Shown here: positions 62,728-64,000 of the stretch, in pieces
Numbering within the stretch: position 1 is the first letter of the stretch
Layout: each line of letters starts with the position of its first letter
NCBI RefSeq assembly: GCF_009870125.1
Contig: NC_046680.1
Span: 4,898,001 to 4,962,000, forward strand
Direction: 5' to 3'
From: Drosophila pseudoobscura
Taxonomy: Eukaryota > Arthropoda > Insecta > Diptera > Drosophilidae
Length of the DNA stretch: 64,000 nucleotides
Translations under genes and position numbers: made by a program
Notes under the pieces: model-generated
What the model was told of the DNA's origin: nothing
Databases searched by the model: none
Seen by the model: only the letters and a program-made list of their open reading frames with translations

Positions 62728-64000
62728 ATGGAACGCATTAGATTGCGAGGGTTAGCCGAGGCCCAGCCCCAGGCACGGGCGGGTCGGGTGCCGTTCCATC
62801 TGCAGCCGCATACGGCGCAATACCCCCCAACTGGTGAGTAGCTATGCGGCTCCCAAATCGCATTTGGCGTGTGCTAATCCTTAGGTCAGCCCAAATTCAG
62901 GGACGCTCGGGAGGATCTCTTCGAAAGGCAGCATTCGACCAGAGGACCACCGCCAGTGGCCGTGCTAATTCCAGTGCACCTTCGTTTAAATCCAAGCAGC
63001 TGGTGACAGCTCTCGCTGTCGCATCAGCCCAAACGGCAGCGCCTGGGGCTCCAGCTTTACGTCCGGCTAAAGCTCCAGCCGGCGGGAAGATGACGAGGGA
63101 GTTTCTGCCTCGCGTGGCAGGACTCGCCCGCCGAGGTCAGCTTCCCCCGACACAGGTGAACCAATTCAAGACCTCATTGGCTAGGTCAGGGCCCAATAAG
63201 AAGATGCCACGCACTGTTGTTCAGAATCTGCGGGTGCTCGAGAATAGGACCGCCACCACCTGCGGAAGTGGTGACGCCAGCGACCTGATCGATCAGATTA
63301 GTGAAAGACATGCAGAATGGATGGCGGAGATGCCGAAATCCAGCTTCACGTACTTTGGGCGGACAGATAATGACGTCAACGCCCCGTTAATGGAAGATCA
63401 TTTTCCAGACGGACGCACGACCAGACGGGGCTCCACTTTTTCCGAAAAAACCCATGATGTAGCTTTCAATCTCGCTAGTGGGCCCGAGAAAAGCGAAGTA
63501 CCAATACCCTCAGCCTCGTTGGTCGCTTCTGACCAAGCGGCCGTGGATGCGTTTGCGGAGAGCTACCAGAAGTTGGTCGTAGGCCACAACCATCTGAAAA
63601 AGAAGCTCGCAAAGCTGACGTTGCTGAACAGATGGGGAGCCAATATTCAATGCATCATCGATCCGCTAGAGGACGCTGAAGGAGGAGGCCCACCACCGAT
63701 ACTCCCAACACCAGCGAAACCATCGACCAAGACCACCACCAACGCCAAGGCCAACGAGGCCAAGGTAAAAGAGGAACAGGACTACGAGTCCTCAAGCAGC
63801 TACTACACGCCCCCCACCAGCTTCAGATCCATCAGCCGCATCCATCAGCGTCTGACCATCAGGAAAATGGAACTCCGGCACGTTACGGGTGAGGCTATGG
63901 TAATGCAGGAGTGTCGCACCTTCGCCAGGGTCCAGACTTTCGGCGTGATCGAGGAGTACAGTTTGAACTTGAATAGCATCATGAACGCAATGAATCCTGA
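62728..64000 (+). CDS. Uncharacterised protein, 5' part (two exons, open at window end)
   Basis: I do not recognise this family. Exon 1 is 62728-62833 (donor CTG|GTGAGT) and exon 2 is 62890 to beyond 64000 (acceptor GGTCAG|CC), with a 56-nt intron. The leftover G plus CC makes GCC and opens a single frame with no stop through the window end, at least 405 codons. The start ATG has context CAAC; an in-frame ATG 18 nt upstream (62710) is an alternative. Residues 1-120 are basic and Ala/Pro/Arg-rich. The middle has SFTYFGRTDND and an AFAESYQKLVV...KKKLAKLTLLNRW segment that may be helical. A Thr/Pro/Lys linker follows, then RSISRIHQRLTIRKMELRHV. There is no signal peptide or membrane segment. Composition and compact structure resemble a fast-evolving Drosophila protein; function unknown. 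Confidence 0.75.

Noticed and set aside
62885..62997. Splice acceptor at TTAG 62881-62884 for the right-edge gene
   Set aside because: Joining there gives a stop codon at about 63005. Using the AG at 62888-62889 keeps the frame open to the window end.

Overview
The window looks like a Drosophila chromosome segment. Small introns (51-83 nt) carry GT/AG ends, core promoters are insect-type (Inr/MTE/DPE and TATA/Inr), CA/GA/CAG simple repeats are abundant, and the gene set matches what I remember of the D. melanogaster 43A neighbourhood (Muller element C): prickle, an Spn43A-type serpin and a Cyp9b-type P450. Three copies of a ~1 kb interspersed repeat, with ends reading CGAGGGGGAACG and TATACCCGATACTC, resemble repeats I associate with the obscura group. 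That species hint is from memory and unverified.

Layout: 1-3280 is non-coding. A secreted serpin lies on the minus strand at 3281-4713 and becomes complete (408 aa) only when an 83-nt intron inside the reactive-centre-loop coding region is removed. From 4714 to 22976 there is non-coding DNA with two repeat copies (12183-13299 and 17718-18745). The plus-strand prickle gene, long spiny-legs-type isoform, runs from a predicted Inr/MTE/DPE promoter at 22977 through six coding exons (23323-43780, 1195 aa, PET plus three LIM domains) to a C-terminal CTIS prenylation motif. A CYP9-type P450 (44750-46461, minus strand, 505 aa, four exons) is convergent with it, and the poly(A) signals of the two genes lie within about 50 bp. 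Upstream of the P450 is a decayed tandem duplicate of the same locus: a 16-codon P450 3' relic at 48887-48936 plus matching 5'-flank sequence, with a fold-back copy of the repeat beside it. From 49446 to 62709 I see no gene. The right edge holds a two-exon gene of unknown function, open at the window end.

The most interesting signal is at the end of prickle. The stop codon is TGA followed by C, and the same frame stays open for 63 more codons with strongly protein-like content, ending at TAG 43970-43972. This looks like programmed stop-codon readthrough. Termination exposes a CAAX box, while readthrough would bury it and replace the tail, so readthrough could switch Prickle between prenylated and non-prenylated forms. 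Other points are a serpin hinge that looks non-inhibitory, birth and death of a P450 duplicate, and a fold-back version of the repeat.

All exon joins were worked out by hand from splice consensus and frame. Start sites, promoters and poly(A) sites are predictions.
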